Both the position numbers and the translations under genes were made by a program. Below are positions 6,708 to 7,477 of a stretch of DNA of 7,477 nt, piece by piece. This DNA is from an uncultured Amaricoccus sp. (lineage in GTDB: Bacteria > Pseudomonadota > Alphaproteobacteria > Rhodobacterales > Rhodobacteraceae), in assembly GCF_937858865.1 (NCBI RefSeq), contig NZ_CALLYO010000195.1, positions 1 to 7,477 on the forward strand, in the 5' to 3' direction. The first letter of the stretch is position 1, and each line of letters opens with the position of its first letter. Under the pieces are notes generated by a model that was given only the letters and a program-made list of their open reading frames with translations, made no database searches and was not told where the DNA came from.

Positions 6708-7356
6708 CACGATTTCCGATCGCGCGACCGGCAAAGGAAGGGCCGCCCCCTCCCCATCCGTCCCGCGCCGCAGCTTCCTCCTCGGCCTCGCCGCCCTCGG
6801 CCTCGCCGTCACCCTGGGCCGCCCGGCTTCGGCCGCCTCGACCGCACAGGCCGAGGCGCTGGTCGGCAAGCTCTCCGGCGAGCTGACCCAGATCGTCAAC
6901 TCCGGCCGCGGCGAGGGGCAGGTCTACGCCGGCTTCGAGAGCCTGCTCGCGCGCTACGCCGACATGCCGGCGGTCTCGGCCAGCGTGCTCGGGCCGCCCT
7001 GGCGCGGCGCGACCCAGGCGCAGAAGCAGGCCTTCGTCGCCGCCTTCCAGCACTATCTCTCCCGCCGCTACGGCAAGCAGTTCCGCGAGTACCGCAACGC
7101 GCGGATCGAGATCACCGGCGCCCGCGACGGCGGCAAGGCCGGCGTCCTCGTCACGACGCGGGTGGTGCGGCCGGGCCAGGAGTCGATCGCGGTCGACTGG
7201 CAGATCAGCGACCGCAGCGGCAGCACCCGGGTCGTGAACCTCATCATCGAGGGCGTCTCGATGCTCGCCAGCGAGCGGGCGCAGGTCGGCGCCATGCTCG
7301 AGGCCCAGCGCGGCAGTATCGACGGCCTCATCGCCCAGCTCCGGGCGACGGGATAG
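6694..7356 (+). CDS. mlaC: Periplasmic phospholipid-binding protein MlaC (ABC transporter auxiliary component)
   Basis: MlaC shuttles phospholipids through the periplasm between the MlaA complex and the inner-membrane MlaFEDB ABC transporter. The 220-residue protein fits the MlaC/Ttg2D family in length and in blocks such as LLARYADMPAVSASVLGPPWRGATQAQKQAFVAAFQHYLSRRYGKQF and VDWQISDRSGSTRVVNLIIEGVSM. It has a 24-residue N-region, then PRRSFLLG with twin arginines at 25-26, a hydrophobic stretch and an ASA-A cleavage site near 47/48. That is a Tat-type signal rather than a plain Sec one. The ATG at 6694-6696 has GGAGG 6 nt upstream, inside the end of mlaA. The 14-nt overlap implies translational coupling. 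The ABC transporter genes mlaF, mlaE and mlaD are not in the window and do not start within the 121 bases after this gene. Confidence 0.93.
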   Translation: MPISDTISDRATGKGRAAPSPSVPRRSFLLGLAALGLAVTLGRPASAASTAQAEALVGKLSGELTQIVNSGRGEGQVYAGFESLLARYADMPAVSASVLGPPWRGATQAQKQAFVAAFQHYLSRRYGKQFREYRNARIEITGARDGGKAGVLVTTRVVRPGQESIAVDWQISDRSGSTRVVNLIIEGVSMLASERAQVGAMLEAQRGSIDGLIAQLRATG

Positions 7357-7399
7357 AGGGGCGACTCCGCGTTCCAGGCGCGCCCTCCCCACGCGTCCC

Positions 7400-7477
7400 G
7401 CCCGAGGCCTTGGCCTCGGGCAGCGCCCGCCCCGCCCCAGGCGGGCGCTTCTCGCCCGCCGGGTCGGGCGCTGCCCT
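7400..7477. repeat. GC-rich nested inverted repeats, REP-like element (runs to window edge)
   Basis: Several inverted repeats interlock here. CCCGAGGCC (7401-7409) pairs with GGCCTCGGG (7412-7420) around TT, with G7400-C7421 extending the stem. AGCGCCCGCC (7422-7431) pairs with GGCGGGCGCT (7440-7449). GGCGGGCG (7440-7447) can instead pair with CGCCCGCC (7453-7460). GGGCAGCGCCCG (7418-7429) has an exact 12-base inverted copy at 7465-7476. This resembles repetitive extragenic palindrome clusters in high-GC genomes, but copy number cannot be judged from one window, and the element may continue past the edge. Confidence 0.6.
7422..7453 (+). terminator. Likely terminator of the mlaA-mlaC transcript
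   Basis: A perfect 10-bp stem (7422-7431 with 7440-7449) closes an 8-nt loop, and TCTC follows at once. The stem is very GC-rich, and it lies 65 bases after the mlaC stop. The T content behind it is low for a classical intrinsic terminator, which is common in very GC-rich genomes. It may instead be only one arm of the larger repeat cluster it sits in. Confidence 0.5.

Noticed and set aside
5940..6899. Minus-strand open frame of 319 codons antisense to mlaA
   Set aside because: Antisense to a well-supported gene, no recognisable domain, biased composition. The other antisense frames in secA, the MBL gene and mlaC were rejected for the same reason.
1..7477. Novel defence, mobile or CRISPR-like system
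   Set aside because: There are no spaced direct repeats, no transposase, integrase, nuclease or toxin-antitoxin signature, and every sizeable coding region belongs to a recognisable chromosomal family apart from the 81-residue membrane protein.

Overview
The window is a piece of a high-GC alphaproteobacterial chromosome, most likely Rhodobacteraceae or a close relative. I infer this from the SecA C-terminus, the mlaA-mlaC pairing, the COG3146-type acyltransferase and the strong G/C third-position bias. I cannot name the genus. All recognisable genes are housekeeping or common accessory genes. I see no transposase, integrase, tRNA, rRNA, CRISPR array, phage gene or defence system.

Layout: (1) 1-2073, plus strand: the C-terminal three quarters of secA, cut by the window edge. 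(2) 2074-2223: a convergent intergenic region with a hairpin just after secA, a perfect 18-bp palindrome, and a roughly 60% AT island that stands out from its surroundings. (3) 2224-4919, minus strand: a tight four-gene cluster transcribed as Rid-family protein, glycerophosphodiester phosphodiesterase, small membrane protein, COG3146/FemAB-like acyltransferase. Two of its junctions overlap (20 nt and 4 nt). (4) 4920-5034: a divergent intergenic region presumably carrying promoters in both directions. (5) 5035-5910, plus strand: a metallo-beta-lactamase-fold hydrolase of the persulfide dioxygenase/Blh type. (6) 5982-7356, plus strand: mlaA and mlaC, overlapping by 14 nt, for retrograde phospholipid transport across the envelope. 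(7) 7357-7477: GC-rich nested inverted repeats that probably include the mlaC terminator and look like a REP-type repeat element, running into the window edge.

Themes: secA (protein export), mlaAC (outer-membrane lipid asymmetry) and the phosphodiesterase (glycerophosphodiester turnover) all touch the cell envelope. The persulfide dioxygenase-like enzyme would act in sulfide/persulfide detoxification. The Rid protein lacks the arginine needed for imine deamination in RidA itself, so its role is open. No stretch over 300 bases lacks a gene. Nothing here clearly amounts to an undescribed system. The items most worth a second look are the 2116-2200 intergenic signals, the 3' repeat cluster, and the function of the overlapping minus-strand cluster.
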